A DNA stretch of 64,000 nucleotides from Collybia mongolica (taxonomy: Eukaryota > Basidiomycota > Agaricomycetes > Agaricales > Clitocybaceae), in assembly GCA_013420905.1 (NCBI GenBank), contig JAAXNY010000004.1, positions 3,968,001-4,032,000 of the forward strand, written 5' to 3'. Made by a program: the position numbers and the translations under genes. Below the pieces are notes generated by a model that had not been told where the DNA came from, ran no database searches, and worked only from the letters and a program-made list of their open reading frames with translations. Positions 51,630 through 63,079 of the stretch are shown here, one piece after another. Every line of letters starts with the position of its first letter. Position 1 is the first letter of the stretch.

Positions 51630-53911
51630 TTGGACAACTGGGACATTGTCAAGTGCATTCTTCATATTCTCTTCCATCTCTTCATGTCCTTTGTCTTCAG
51701 GCTACTCCTGTAAATGAGCTTTGCAGCCCCCCAGTACTACTCAATGAAGTTGAGCTTGCAGTGGTACTTAGGATAGAAATCACAGATGTGGCCTCATGTT
51801 GTAATGAACTCTTTGAGGTGAGATTTCTGATTCGGCTGTGTGAATAATAACTGACAACAACAGCAATCTGTTTTCCCCACCTCGCATTTGAAGCCTTTGC
51901 ACTGTGTGTTCAGTCTGTTCTCTGGCCAAAGCCCATGTTCATGGATAATAATTCCCATGCCTTTGAACCATCCAGGCATTGTTGGGTGGTTGCCTGCAAA
52001 GTAAAAGTCTTGTGGCATATTATCAACTCCAAAGTTTGTTGTTCGCATTTTTGGACCATCTTTGTGGTGCTGCCAGGTTGCATGGGGATTTTTTGGCATC
52101 TTCTGTGCTGAGAGAGCATCTGGCACTTGTCTCTGATGGCTCAGGGCATTATCAAACAGGAAAAGGCCAGTTGCAAATCCATTTGTCCTTGCTTAAAAAA
52201 TATCAATGGCATTACCAACTTGTTGAAGCAGGTCATCCGCATCAAAGTACCCATCTCTGTTCTTCCCTGCTTTGAAGAACACATGAGCTTCACTGTTTTG
52301 AAAGGTCAGTCCCACAAGTGTCAGGATAGTCACAAGACATTCTCACTCATCTCCATCTTTTAGCTAGCCCCATTCTGATGTTAAAAAGTTAGATGCCATG
52401 ATTGACTGGCCCTTGCCTTTCTCCTCTGCCACTCCCTTTGCATTGTCATTGATCTAGTGTGTTTTTCTCTGGTCATTTTTGTAGAACATTAACTCATTGT
52501 GTGTCACCAGGATCAACCAAAAACATAGACCTTGTGGAACTGGGAAGCTGGTGGGTGTTGAAAGAACATTTCCATCATTGTTGTAAATAACAAAACATTT
52601 TTTATATTCTTTCCAGCACATGACAAACCCTTTCCTATATGCCATGACATCCTCACATTCATGGCCATCAACATACATGCCTTTTTTCTTCTGTTGATAC
52701 TGCCAGCTCAACTTGTGTAGCCATCTTTGTGCTGTTCACACATGGATCCCACATTTCCTTGTCCCCAGCCACTCCTGGACTTCTGGTGTTGCCACATAGT
52801 CCACAATGTCTTGTGCACATATGTACCCTTTTTTTGCAATTTCTATAAGATGCAGCTGAATATCCCTTTGGAAATCTTCATCCTCAAGGATTGATGAGTG
52901 GTAAGTCCCATACCAATGGAGAGGAAGCTTCTCCCCATGAAGGTAATCCTTGATCCACTTGTGGAGATTTCATGCATGTTTCACTCCACATCCTATGGCC
53001 TTTGCTGCAAGAACTGAGGATTCTTGCCATGAGTAAGAGAGCTTGGGGTCCAGGTAAAGGTTTAATGTTGCAACCATAGCTGTAATATGACTCCAAAAGA
53101 AGAGATCAAGCTTCTTGTCTTTAGCTTTGATGGTAAGTTTGGCTCATGCACGATGCAGTTGTGGAAAGTGTTTGTAACACAGCCCATTCAGAATCTGATC
53201 TGTGGCCATCTCAGGACTGTCATCCTGGGGGTGTTGACCTTCTCAAAGTTGTTGAAGCAATTCCTCAACTTGTTTTCTAGCTGCTGCCACTGAGTCTTCA
53301 CTCTCAGTGTGTGGTGACCCTGGTTCTGGGGTTGCAGGTGGGCAGATCTGCTTAAGCTCAGTAAGTCTTTTCTTGCTTCCTCCCTTCCAAGTCCAAGAAC
53401 ACTCACTTCATGACCAAGAAACAGCTCCTTCATCTGAGTCCAAGTTGTCACTGATCTCAATAATATCTGGTGGCCTTTTACTTTCTTCAGTGATGCGAGG
53501 TGAAGGCTCCTTCCTCTTCATAAACATCAAACTGATGAGCTTTTGACCAGTTGCAGCAAGTGCTCAGTGCTTCTGAGCATGATGTTGCTTTGTGCAATCC
53601 AAAATTCCTGTGTAATGCTCTTTGTGCTTGGGTTTCTCACCAGAAGCTTCACATTCTGCTTTCACAGCCATAGCCTGAGCATGGAATAGAACTGCATTGA
53701 AATGCTTGATGTCTGCTTCATTTTGCAGCTCATTGAGCTCACCATCATCCACTTCATCATCACTGTCCAAGCCATTGTCATCCTCCAGTGGGGTTCCTTC
53801 ATCCAGAAAGAAAAGTCCACTCTCCAAGAAGTCCTCATCATTGGAATCTGTGTCATCACTGTTGGAAATATCTTCCACTGTTGGATTCTGGGGGTTTCTA
53901 GCCTTTAGCAA
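51630..53911 (-). pseudogene. DDE-superfamily transposase-like pseudogene
   Basis: Reads on the minus strand from an acidic N-terminus (about 53911: DISNSDDTDSNDEDFLESGL) through CWKEYKKCFVIYNNDGNVL, a DxxxxH-type segment (LFLFDNALSH), the conserved block MPQDFYFAGNHPTMPGWFKG, GLWPENRLNTQCKGFKC and CCCQLLFTQP, to the end HICDFYPKYHC.LNFIE.YWGAAK (about 51,795-51,715), where FIE carries the last acidic residue of the DDE triad. Many in-frame stops interrupt it. Several are at positions where relatives have CGA or CAG, e.g. TGA at 51794-51796 and TAG at 51737-51739, consistent with C-to-T change. Frameshifts are also present. The gene type is one found in many copies in Agaricomycetes; its exact transposon superfamily is not assigned. 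Confidence 0.7.
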
Positions 53912-53999
53912 GTTATTAACTCAAGATTTTGTTGCATTAGATTGTTGGTCCATGGTTTTCAGTGATGCTAATGCACTTTTCGACTTTTTTTTTTTCTGG

Positions 54000-54823
54000 C
54001 CTGTAGGTCACATGTGGTCATTACATAAGTGGCAAAATATGCTTGACTGAAATTTCAACTTTTTTCTCTTATTGTCCATTGTGTTTGGTAATAGAGGATT
54101 AGAGTTGATTAGAGTATTTGGAACATTTTTCGAAGAAAAATCCTTTTGGGATATACCTGAGTTTTGAGACCAAATTTTTGGAAAGAAAAACCATAGAGTT
54201 AAAGGACTACATCCTCCCTAGCATTCCTAGTTGCCAAATTGCAAAAAGGTGTCATGTTGTGGATGTTATTGAGCTCATTGTGGAGCATGATTTTGCTTAT
54301 GTAAGGTAGTTGGTTCCTGGTGGCCATTACCTTACTTGAGAAGAATCATAGCAAGAAGGGAATATGGACTCATAACAGGTCCATATTTGTACCAAGTCTA
54401 CAGATGGACTTTGGACAGTTTCTAATGATTGAGAGGATACCAGAACTTGGATCATGGAAGGACTGGATATCCTAACACTCTGAGAGGATTAGCTGACATG
54501 TATCAAGAGAGAAGTGATTGAGAGATTGGCATGCCAAGCGCTGATGGAGAGCAACCAAGAATAGGAGTACTCCTCCTCCTGGATATCCACCCACTGACAA
54601 TAATAAGACCCAGACTTCCAAGGCATTTCATACATACCCTATACCCTACTATGCCCTAAGCCCTATGGCTTTTGTTACTACCACTTACCAATTGTTACAG
54701 TTTTTGCCACTCTCTTTTATAATAATGGGCCATCTTGGCCCATCTATTCATTACATATACCTTATAGACACAATTATGTACATTGCTTGAAAAGATTAGA
54801 GAACTTGATGACTTTCTAATTTC
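54000..54823. other. unassigned part of the CpG-depleted block
   Basis: Between the transposase and the CHAT relic. A 63-codon frame at 54118-54309 (plus) has no recognised motif. A short perfect palindrome (GGGCCATCTTGGCCC-like, about 54727-54742) and CCCTATACCCTA-type repetition (about 54637-54652) are visible, which could belong to a small non-autonomous element. Nothing more can be supported. Confidence 0.35.
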
Positions 54824-55850
54824 TTGAAAGCTACTTCATTCAATATTTTGCAGAATGCAGCTAAACAAGGACTGGTGATCATGGTCAATATCAGCCATTT
54901 CCACTCAGATGCTATAATAATCCTTTTTAATGCTCATCCAGTAGTCATTGCCCTGCATGATGCACCACTTGACAGACTGAAAATACTTGTAAATCAGTTG
55001 TCAGAGGTAACAACTGGTCTTAAGACTTCAAAAACCATGGCTCTCATACTGGAGCATCTGTGGGGTATTGTTGCTTGACCCGTTGTAGAACAGCTTGCAA
55101 GATTGCAAATTTCAGAGAAGTCATACCTGGTGTTGTCCTACATCTTATCTATGTGGCCTGCCACTTCATGCTGCAGGTCCATATAAAAAGGGCTTTAAGA
55201 GTCTTCCTGACTTATATATTTCTTCATACACTCCAAGTTTGACATCACTTATCAGGGCAAGGTCTGGTCTTCCAATACCTCAATTAACATTTAAATTACT
55301 TCTGGTCAGACAGCCAGATGGTACTATCTCCTCTGTGTATGAAGAGACCAAAGCCATCCAAGAATTTGGCAAACATATCAATTTATATTCAGGAGAGGAT
55401 ACACACAAGCAAGCTGTATTAGCAGGCCTTCAACCACATTCCTGGGTGCACTTTGCTTGTCATGGCCATCTTGTTATGGATGATCCCTTTGAATCCTGGT
55501 TCCAGCTTCACAAAGGGGAAGGCTTGATAGTTCTTGATCTGGCAAAGGCTAACCTGCCATATGCAGACTTTGCATTCCTGTCTGCTTGCCACAGTGCTGA
55601 AGGAGATGTTCATGGGACACCTGATAAGTCCATCCATCTTGCAGCTGCTTTACAGTTCTGTGGGTTCAAGAGTGAGGTTGGGACCTGGGCAATGGTGGAT
55701 GATGATGGTCCTAACTGTTGCAGATGCATTCTACAGACACATGTTTCACAGGCCAGACAGTGTGGACTTGAAGGATGCAGCTGAAGCAGCAAGTTCCAGT
55801 TGATAGATGGATTAGCTTTGTTTGTATTGGTGCATGAAGTCTTGGATAAG
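54824..55850 (+). pseudogene. CHAT-domain protein pseudogene
   Basis: Coding-like segments in order: LQNAAKQGLVIMVNISHF and FNAHPVVIALHDAPLDRLKI (54824-55075), then a stop where relatives continue (WGIVA-stop-PVVEQL), a frame change near 55115, then WCCPTSYLCGLPLHAAGPYK, DLYISSYTPSLTSLIRARSG, EETKAIQEFGKHINLYSGED, SWVHFACHGHL and FAFLSACHSAEGDVHGTP, followed by another change before the end (VDDDGPNCCRC / VADAFYRHMFHRPDSVDLK). The caspase-type dyad residues are visible: His in ACHG and Cys in LSAC. CHAT proteins are caspase-like proteases; in Agaricomycetes they occur in large families, usually after TPR repeats. Here only the CHAT part remains, and the stop plus frame changes mean no functional protease. 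Confidence 0.75.
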
Positions 55851-56575
55851 GTTTATAAATGTAGTTTCTTAGAAAAATGTCGATTCATTCTCTTCTGTCC
55901 AGGTTCATCTATGTCAATAGCTTATCACAGATGATGCTTTTATACAGTGTTTAGGCTACCATGAAATTGTTGACCTCGAAGACAATTCTTTGCTGGCAAA
56001 TATTTTCCCCCAAACTCTCTTTGTTTCTGAATTTCCTGTTGATCAATTCACTTTGAATGTACTTGATTAAATTGAATAGTCTTTCATTCCGATCAGAATA
56101 TGACGGTGCAATGATAAAAAGGTACTCGTGAGCTGATAAACAGTTGTTGTCTTGACAGTTGGTGTGATTGTGATGGAGGGTCCGTGCGCATCAAGGGTGT
56201 GGGAAGTTGAAGTTTAGAAATGAGTGAGGGCGGGAAATGCAGCGAACAGTCGAAGTTCATAGTTTTGGATTTCGGTTTCTCTTTGAAGCTCTTTCGTTTG
56301 GAGGAATATTCGTTTTTTTTTGAGCGTCGAATATCTATAACGCCCTCTGTCTGCTTCCCCCTCCTCTCCTTGTTTTTCTCTTCGTGCGTGTTTTTTTCTT
56401 TCCAAAACCACACTCGTTTGCATCCTTTTCCAAGGATCCATCCACCCACGCTCCCTACCTTTTGCCCATCTCTAACTCGCTTTTCCCCCTTTCTTCTCCA
56501 TACATTCCGCCGTTGCCTTAAATCCCCATCCATTTATCCCCGCGTACAAATTTCACTCTTCCACGTATCGCTTCA
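55851..56575. promoter_or_regulatory. upstream region of the RNA-binding protein
   Basis: CG dinucleotides return here. From about 56330 to 56575 the plus strand is strongly pyrimidine-rich (CCCCCTCCTCTCC-type tracts), typical of fungal core promoters and leaders. No gene supported. Confidence 0.45.
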
Positions 56576-59022
56576 ATGGACGACTCACAGACCGCCTTTG
56601 CCAACCAATATCCTTCGTACGGTTTTGATATCGATATGATGAAGGTCAGTACCGCGCGTTTATAATGATTTGAAATCTTCTGATTCTGTATCCTATAGCG
56701 TTCTATGGATCCCGTTGGCGGCCCCGATGCGAAAAAAGCCCGCTGGTCCCCCACCTCATCGTTCCCCGGCCAAACTAATGGCAATAACGGAAATACCAAC
56801 TCCCCTCGCGACGCCTTCGCCAACTACGGCTACGGCCCCCAGGCCAGTATTGCTCAATCTGCATTCAACAACAACTCCGCAGGCGCTTTCGGTGGCAGTC
56901 CTCTTTACTCTACTCCTTCCTTGTCAATCAACACCCAGACAAATGGAAACGGCATGACATCGCAACTGAGCCCAAACACCGCGGCTGCATTCGTTCAACA
57001 GCAGCAGCAGCAGCAGCAACAACAGCAGCAGCAGCAACAACAACAGCAGCAGCACCAACAGCAGCAACAGCAACCTAGCCCCAATGGCGCTGGATATGGC
57101 GGATTCGGTGCATACAATATGCTCGGCATGGGTATACCAGGGATGAACATGTTGAATGGTTTCCCGTATACTGGGCAGATGGGCAATTTTGGCCAGGTAC
57201 CGCCTTAGATATTCCTTATTTCCGCCCCCACTAACATAGCAAGTTTCCAATGCAGAACTTTAACCAACAACGTCTTCCGTCGCTCAACCTGAACATCCCT
57301 GCTGCTCAAGCTGCTGCCGCCTACTCGCCCGCCGCCTTCTCCGCAGCTATGTCTGCCTCGTCTAATGCCACCGGCCGTACAGTATATGTCGGCAACCTCC
57401 CCTCCACCGCATCCGTCGACGAGCTTCTAAATCTCGTCCATTTTGGCCCTCTGGAGTCTATCCGGGTGCTCCCGGAAAAGTCTTGTGTGTTCCTGTCTTT
57501 CTTGGACGGAGCCACAGCTGCCGCATTCCACGCTGACGCCACAATCAAAAAACTGGCACTGCACGGACAGGAGTTGAAGATTGGCTGGGGAAAGCCTTCC
57601 CCAGTCCCTGCACAGGTTCAGCTCGCCATTACGCAGAGCAACGCAAGCAGGAATGTTTATCTTGGAGGATTGGAAGAGAACATGACGGAGGAACAGTTGA
57701 GAGACGATCTGAGCCGCTTCGGTCTGATCGATCAGGTTAAGATTGTCAGGGACAAAAACATCGGCTTCGTGCATTTCCTCAGTATCTCCATTGCAACCAA
57801 GGTCAGTATCCTCGATCATATCAGCACAGAACAGGCTTTTGAATAGGAATACAACAGGTCGTGAACACTCTCCCTACGGAGCCTAACTGGGCAGGCAAGC
57901 GCGTCAATTACGGCAAAGATCGCTGCGCATATATACCGAAATCGCAGCAGGCAGCAGCTCAGCAGGCCCAGGCCGCAGCAGCCCAGTCGCTTGTCGCTCA
58001 ATCGGCGCTGTCTCCTCAGACAGCTGCTTTCTCACCATTCAGCCCGTATGGTGGTGTGTCGTTCTCCCCTGCTGATGTTATGGGCGCGGGGCTCGGCAGC
58101 GCCGGCGCGCAAGGCATGAATCGCACCGTGTACTTGGGCAATATCCACCCGGAGACCACGACAGAAGATCTTTGCAACGCTATTCGTGGAGGTGTACTAC
58201 AGAGTATTCGGTACATGCAAGACAAGCACATAGCTGTATGTTATCGCGATATTTATGCTGATGTTTCCACAACATTAATCATTTACACAATCTCTTTCTT
58301 CCAGTTTGTCACATTTGTGGATCCTGCAGCGGCATACACGTTTTATCAGGTCGCCTCGTACCAGGGACTTACACTCAACAACCGCCGACTCAAGATTGGC
58401 TGGGGAAAGAACTCGGGGCCTCTCCCCCCCGCTTTGGCTCTGGCTGTCCACTCCGGAGCCACGAGGAACGTCTACATTGGGAATGTAGAGGACTTTGAGA
58501 CCTTCACTGAGGAAAGGCTCAAACGGGACTTTGGAGAGTTCGGTGACATCGAGCTCGTCAATTTCCTCAAGGAGAAGTAAGCATGCCCTCTCACCCCCCA
58601 AAACCGCACTCGTTGGAAACTAACTGACGTTCTCCCACCATAGGAACTGTGCGTTCGTGAACTTTACGAACGTGTCGAACGCTATCAAAGCGATTGATGG
58701 TGTGAAGAACAAGCCGGAGTACGCGAACCTGCGTATCGCACATGGGAAGGACCGCTGCGCCAACCCCCCGCGTTCGGGCCCACAAGGCGCGTCGGGAGTG
58801 CGGCGCTCCGCCAGCGGGAACGGACCCAACTCAGCCGAACCCGTCAGCGCGATTGGTGGAGAAGAGGGCGAGATGATGCACGAGGTATTCTTGAAAGCGG
58901 AGCTGGAGGAAACAGCCGTGCTGGATGGTGTTGCGGAGGTCGTCGCAAACAACGGCATTGCTAAGGTGGAGACGCAGGAGATGCACGTCGATGCTGCGGG
59001 CACGCCCGCCGCTGTTGCCTAA
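56576..59022 (+). CDS. MRN1: four-RRM RNA-binding protein, MRN1/Nrd1-like
   Basis: Six exons, 56576-56644, 56699-57196, 57256-57801, 57858-58235, 58305-58576 and 58644-59022, keep frame; 713 residues. A Ser/Asn/Gln-rich N-terminus contains a polyglutamine tract of about 19 Gln, one His and six more Gln (57000-57074). Four RRMs follow: RRM1 about 230-300 (RTVYVGNLPS..CVFLSFLD), RRM2 about 325-395 (NVYLGGLEE..NIGFVHFLSI, split by an intron), RRM3 about 460-530 (RTVYLGNIHPE..FVTFVDP) and RRM4 about 555-630 (NVYIGNVEDF..CAFVNFTN). RRM-linked WGK motifs (KIGWGKPSPVP, KIGWGKNSGPL) and GKDRCA recur, as in yeast Mrn1 and fission yeast Nrd1, cytoplasmic mRNA-binding proteins that affect differentiation and stress granules. 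The orthology call rests on these shared motifs. Confidence 0.88.
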
Positions 59023-60491
59023 TTCCATGTTCCCTCCACCGCAATGATCGCTGGCACACTCACGACTGACGGCGGCCGTTGCCCCACCCTGTTTCCTGTT
59101 ACTCTAGCGCCTCTCCTTGGATACCCCCACGCTCGTTGTGCATAAAGATCTCACTCTCGCTCGCTCTGTTCCTTCTCTGTTCTCAAGCGATATACCGAAA
59201 CAAAAAAAAATACTCCCCTCTGTGGATGGAGGACGTTGGGCTCCGGAGTCTCGCCTTGTGGATATCACCCCTACCAACGGGCGGTGTCCATCAAAGCAGG
59301 GGCTTTTGGGCTTTTGGTTGTTGCTTCTTTATCACCTTGTCCTTCGCCTGCTCGACTTATACTTATAGGTTTCATATCTCTTTATTACCTCTGAAATATT
59401 CTGAAATAGCCTTTTTGTTGTTCCGTCTTTGTTATGCCCTCCTTTTCTTTTCGAAGTTCGCTTCGGCGGCTTTCTACTGTATATAGCCTTTTATTTCCCA
59501 GAATCCAACTTTTGGTGCTGTGTGATGGAAGCAGGATCTCGTACTCTGCTGTCCAATCCACCACCGTCCACTCCCTCAGCACTCTCCCAATCTGTCAAGC
59601 CCACTTAATTCGTTATACCGTATACGCCACCTTTTTTCTTTCTGAAATCACGGACAGCACTACCCATACCACGAATTGTGCTTGCTAATCTCTCTCACCT
59701 GCACCTATCCACCACCACCACCACACGGCTGTTATCCACTCCTGTTTTCGATGATACGTCAATATGCATCTCTAGCGCACGCTCTCTCGTCGACCTTGTC
59801 ACCCTTACAGTGTTTTTACTAGGTGTTTTTATTCCTGTTCACGTACGCGCTCGTGTATTTTCAGCTAGCTATGAAACGGAGTAATACCAGTCTGTTATTC
59901 AATCTCCCGTTCGTCGTTGCTCAAAGCCAGATTATCACTTAAAGGTGTTGGCCCAGGCTTGGTTGACCGCTGAACACATTGCTTCGCTCGACAACTCAAA
60001 TACAATTCCCGACTCGGAGGCAGACCCACTAGTGTCCGTGGGCGTTTGGTGATACTGGCTACACATAACCTTCAACAAGAAAATCCAGTATATTGACCGC
60101 CTTACGAGATGGGGTTTCTGGACACCCTTATTGAGGAAGTCATCCTCAAAATTCTTATCCTTCTCCAATATCCCAACCCTACTTTCGGTTAGCCGCTAGA
60201 ACCCTCGAATTTCGATACTCATAGCATAGCGGTACTTCTCCTCAAACTCTTCTCAGACTTACCAATACGTCCACACACTTCAGATTCCAAGTCTATCTGG
60301 GTCAAATGCTCATCTGATTCCAATTCGCGCTTAACCATGGATGTTCTGGATGACCAATCCCCATATATGAAGGAACGGTCATGGTCTGCCTACGGGAGAC
60401 AAAGGGTTTTGGCTTCACACCATTTTTCTTCAATTATTGGAACTTATAGCGGCATGCAAAACGTAATAGCGCTCCACGGCGCCTTTTCTAT
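59023..60491. other. long 3' region, pyrimidine-rich, no gene
   Basis: Starts with the 3' UTR of the RNA-binding protein. From about 59,080 to 59,880 the plus strand is rich in C and T, with many short CT tracts. All frames are short and without motifs. A long 3' UTR or a non-coding transcript is possible. Confidence 0.4.
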
Positions 60492-60578
60492 GGGCACATG
60501 GTGTAGTTGGTTATCACGCCCGCTTAGCATCGATTTACGGTCTGCGGGCGGTCCCCGGTTCAATTCCGGGTGTGTCCA
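60492..60578 (+). tRNA. tRNA-Ala(AGC), intron-containing, copy 2
   Basis: All exon bases are identical to the copy at 5991-6074: same acceptor stem with G3-U70, same TTAGCAT anticodon loop and same T arm. The intron after A37 is 13 bases here instead of 10, with an unrelated sequence. A pol III stop (CTTTTT) follows. Confidence 0.95.
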
Positions 60579-60585
60579 CTTTTTC
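60579..60585 (+). terminator. RNA polymerase III terminator
   Basis: CTTTTTC directly after the tRNA. Confidence 0.7.
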
Positions 60586-60753
60586 TTTCTCGCCATAGAA
60601 CAGATGGGATAAAGAGAATCAATGAATTCGAGTATAATACAAGTTTATTGACATTCATAACCGCAACTTTGTTGCATAATATATTATACAATATGTGCTG
60701 TACGATTAGTTATAAACAACTCGGGTCAATCCATCGGTTATTTTGGCACTCAT

Positions 60754-61587
60754 TCATTCCCCAAGTACCGCAACCCGGTTCAAGAGATCCACGCCGTCCT
60801 TGCCCTCCGCGATAACATCTTTCCAGGTACTGGAAACGTCTTCTTCATTATTGACGTAGTCCAGGACAGTCTCAGCACTCTCATCCGAGGCGAACGACAG
60901 ATAGCATATAGCGACCGACATGACATCAGATGCGGCACCGTCACCAACAGGCGCAGTGATTAAGAGTCGAGCTACGTCTGCGGATGCGAGTGGGATGTCG
61001 TCCCTCGGATGTGCCTCCAAGAAATAAGGGAGCGCAAGAGAGATGAAGTCGCGTGCCGCTAACATCTGGATTTCGGTCAGAACGGTTGTGTTCCGCTCAC
61101 AGCTGTTCCTGACGCGGCGCCGTCCGCGACGGTGAGGAGGGGTCTCAGGTACGACAAGCACAAGGCTGTGGAGTCCGCGTTTGGGGTCGATCTTGACCTC
61201 CACCGTACCAGCCACCCTTTGTTCCGTCGCATGCGTGATCTTGATGATGTGCGTGAATGCGGTGCCGTCCTCGGCGACGAGGGATTGCGGCAGCTGGTTG
61301 CCATCGTGGAAGGCGATGTAGAGATATGGCACGAGCTTGTGCAAGGATTGGAGCCCTAAGGCGGTTCGGGGGTTTACAGGGTAGAGCCGTGGCCCAGCAG
61401 GCGCGTGCTCCTTGACTGGGTGAGAGTAGGGGACGTGTACATCTGGGACAGGCTTGCGCGGTCTTCGGGTACGGGTAGGGGCGCTGTTGTATGAAGGGGT
61501 GTCGAGGGGCTTTCCGGCTGGGGTAGCTGTGACTACCTTTAGGTGGACGTTGCACCGGTCTCGTAATGGTTTGCGAAAGGCAGGCAT
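60754..61587 (-). CDS. uncharacterised protein, single exon
   Basis: An open frame of 277 codons from MPAFRKPLRDRC at 61587 to the TAA at 60754. The frame extends upstream to an ATG at 61716, but that ATG lies only about 20 bases after a TATA-like TATATATAA (61732-61742, minus), so it would be outside the mRNA; 61587 is preferred. The N-terminus is basic and Pro-rich; the middle reads LQSLHKLVPYLYIAFHDGNQ and FTHIIKITH; the C-terminus has LLITAPVGDG..SDVMSVAICYLSFASDES. The latter two segments recall the start and the loop of dual-specificity phosphatases (FTHIIxI.. and the signature-loop region followed by a helix), but the catalytic Cys-x5-Arg is absent, so if related it would be a dead phosphatase-like protein. 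No family is assigned with confidence. Confidence 0.6.
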   Translation of the reverse strand: MPAFRKPLRDRCNVHLKVVTATPAGKPLDTPSYNSAPTRTRRPRKPVPDVHVPYSHPVKEHAPAGPRLYPVNPRTALGLQSLHKLVPYLYIAFHDGNQLPQSLVAEDGTAFTHIIKITHATEQRVAGTVEVKIDPKRGLHSLVLVVPETPPHRRGRRRVRNSCERNTTVLTEIQMLAARDFISLALPYFLEAHPRDDIPLASADVARLLITAPVGDGAASDVMSVAICYLSFASDESAETVLDYVNNEEDVSSTWKDVIAEGKDGVDLLNRVAVLGE

Positions 61588-63079
61588 GATAGAAAAATAG
61601 AGGCGTTTAAAGAATGTGAAAGCTAGCGTGTACAGATGGGTGAAAATGAGAGTGGTACTTGTCGCAGACAAGATTGAAGAGAATGACGAGTATGAACCTG
61701 TTCTGAGATCCTGCATACCATTTTACGCTCTTTATATATATTCGAGATGAGTGTCAAAGCGGGAGTGGCGGTATCGTGGCCAGTGTCCGGAACCTCCAAA
61801 GCGTAACCGAGTCCATTGTTCCATAAAAATTGCATGTGCTCCATAAGAAAGGCAAAATTAAACGTGTCCAACGATGGCCTATGCTGTTTAAGCGCATATT
61901 GGAATTCTGTGCCTCAAGGCATCCAAGGCTGTACATGAGCTGCGCTGGGTGTGGAAGAAATGACTTGGTGTGTCGGATGAGACCCAAGGTGAAAGAAAAA
62001 AACAAGGGCAAATTTGGACGAACATCAAAGTAAATGACTGCCCGAAATTCGTGATAGTACCATTATTTACATTCATCCCCTTCTCGATAGACATTATCCT
62101 CCTCGACAGGACTCCAGGACCTCAAACACATACTATACGAGATAGACCATTACGAGAGTGTTGACAAAGACGGACCCACTTGGCTTCCCTTTACTTGGTT
62201 TTGGTCTGACTACCTCGTGGTAGTAGTTCTAATTATAATCTCCTGGCTCCTTGCGGCCACGGACGCCAAGGGACAAGTTTACAGAAATATTCCGATAGCC
62301 GTGAAGACTCAGTCAAACCCGCCTCCTAGATTCCCCCAATGAATAACGGAGTTACGCCAATGCCAGTTGCCGCTGGAAAGCTGCATTGCGCATCCCATAC
62401 ACCTACTTACCTATGGGTACCGAGTTTCCGCCTCTATCTGCTCTCACACCCAACGACTAATCTCGGTTCTTATCCCTCGTAATTTGGGGCGTGCCTCCGA
62501 CTTTTCGTTTCTGGTATATGCTGTTTGTCACTAATGATGCCACGCGATGCCTGCCCCTCCTTAAGGCCGTGATATTTAATTATTGCCTGGTGATGCTTTT
62601 GTGTGAGTGGGAACACATACCTTCCGCGTATATTGTTTTGATTGACGACTCCCACAGCAGCCAGCGCACTGATGAGATAGTCATTATTCAAATACTGGTC
62701 CATTGGTATCGTGAAAGCCCCTGATTTAAGGTAATAGAATAAACTCACCACTAGGAATAGTGACTATACGATGTCAAGAAGCCTGCGGACAAAATCTCTT
62801 CATAATACATATATGTAAGACTACACAGAACCCATTCTATAATAATTCTAATGCACCTATCCAATAAGTAAAGGTAAATATCAATACAAGGTTGTTTCTG
62901 GAAGTCAAAATCTATAGTGGATACAATAAAAATAAGTCAAGTGAGGTCATGTCGCGTCCGACCCACGTCGAGCGTGTCGGGCATGATGAGTTAAGTTTTC
63001 TCCATCAGAACGCAACGTACTTCCAACCGCGAATTAGCCTTCCTCTGTTCGCTGAAGCGGCGCCCCAGCCTCGCACCAT
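61588..63079. other. intergenic, no gene recognised
   Basis: Contains the TATA-like element at 61732-61742 (minus strand) of the uncharacterised gene. Frames on both strands (for example 62470-62751 minus) are short and without motifs. Confidence 0.4.

Larger units (their letters stand above)
50590..55850. mobile_element. CpG-depleted transposon-derived block
   Basis: From about 50,590 to 55,850 CG dinucleotides almost vanish while TG and CA are abundant; from 51,001 to 52,020 I count three CG (in CTCCGGAG, GATTCGGC and CCTCGCAT). Flanking sequence on both sides has normal CG frequency. This is what long-term CpG methylation and deamination produces in silenced repeats. The block contains a dead DDE-type transposase (minus) and a dead CHAT gene (plus). 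I could not identify terminal inverted repeats or a target-site duplication, so its exact ends and whether it is one element or several are open. Confidence 0.7.

Noticed and set aside
56924..57250. Minus-strand frame with long Leu or Cys runs
   Set aside because: Complement of the CAG/CAA polyglutamine tract.
61588..61716. Upstream ATG at 61716 as the start of the uncharacterised gene
   Set aside because: It is about 20 bases from a TATA-like element and codes a hydrophobic leader that resembles nothing; the ATG at 61587 gives a better start.
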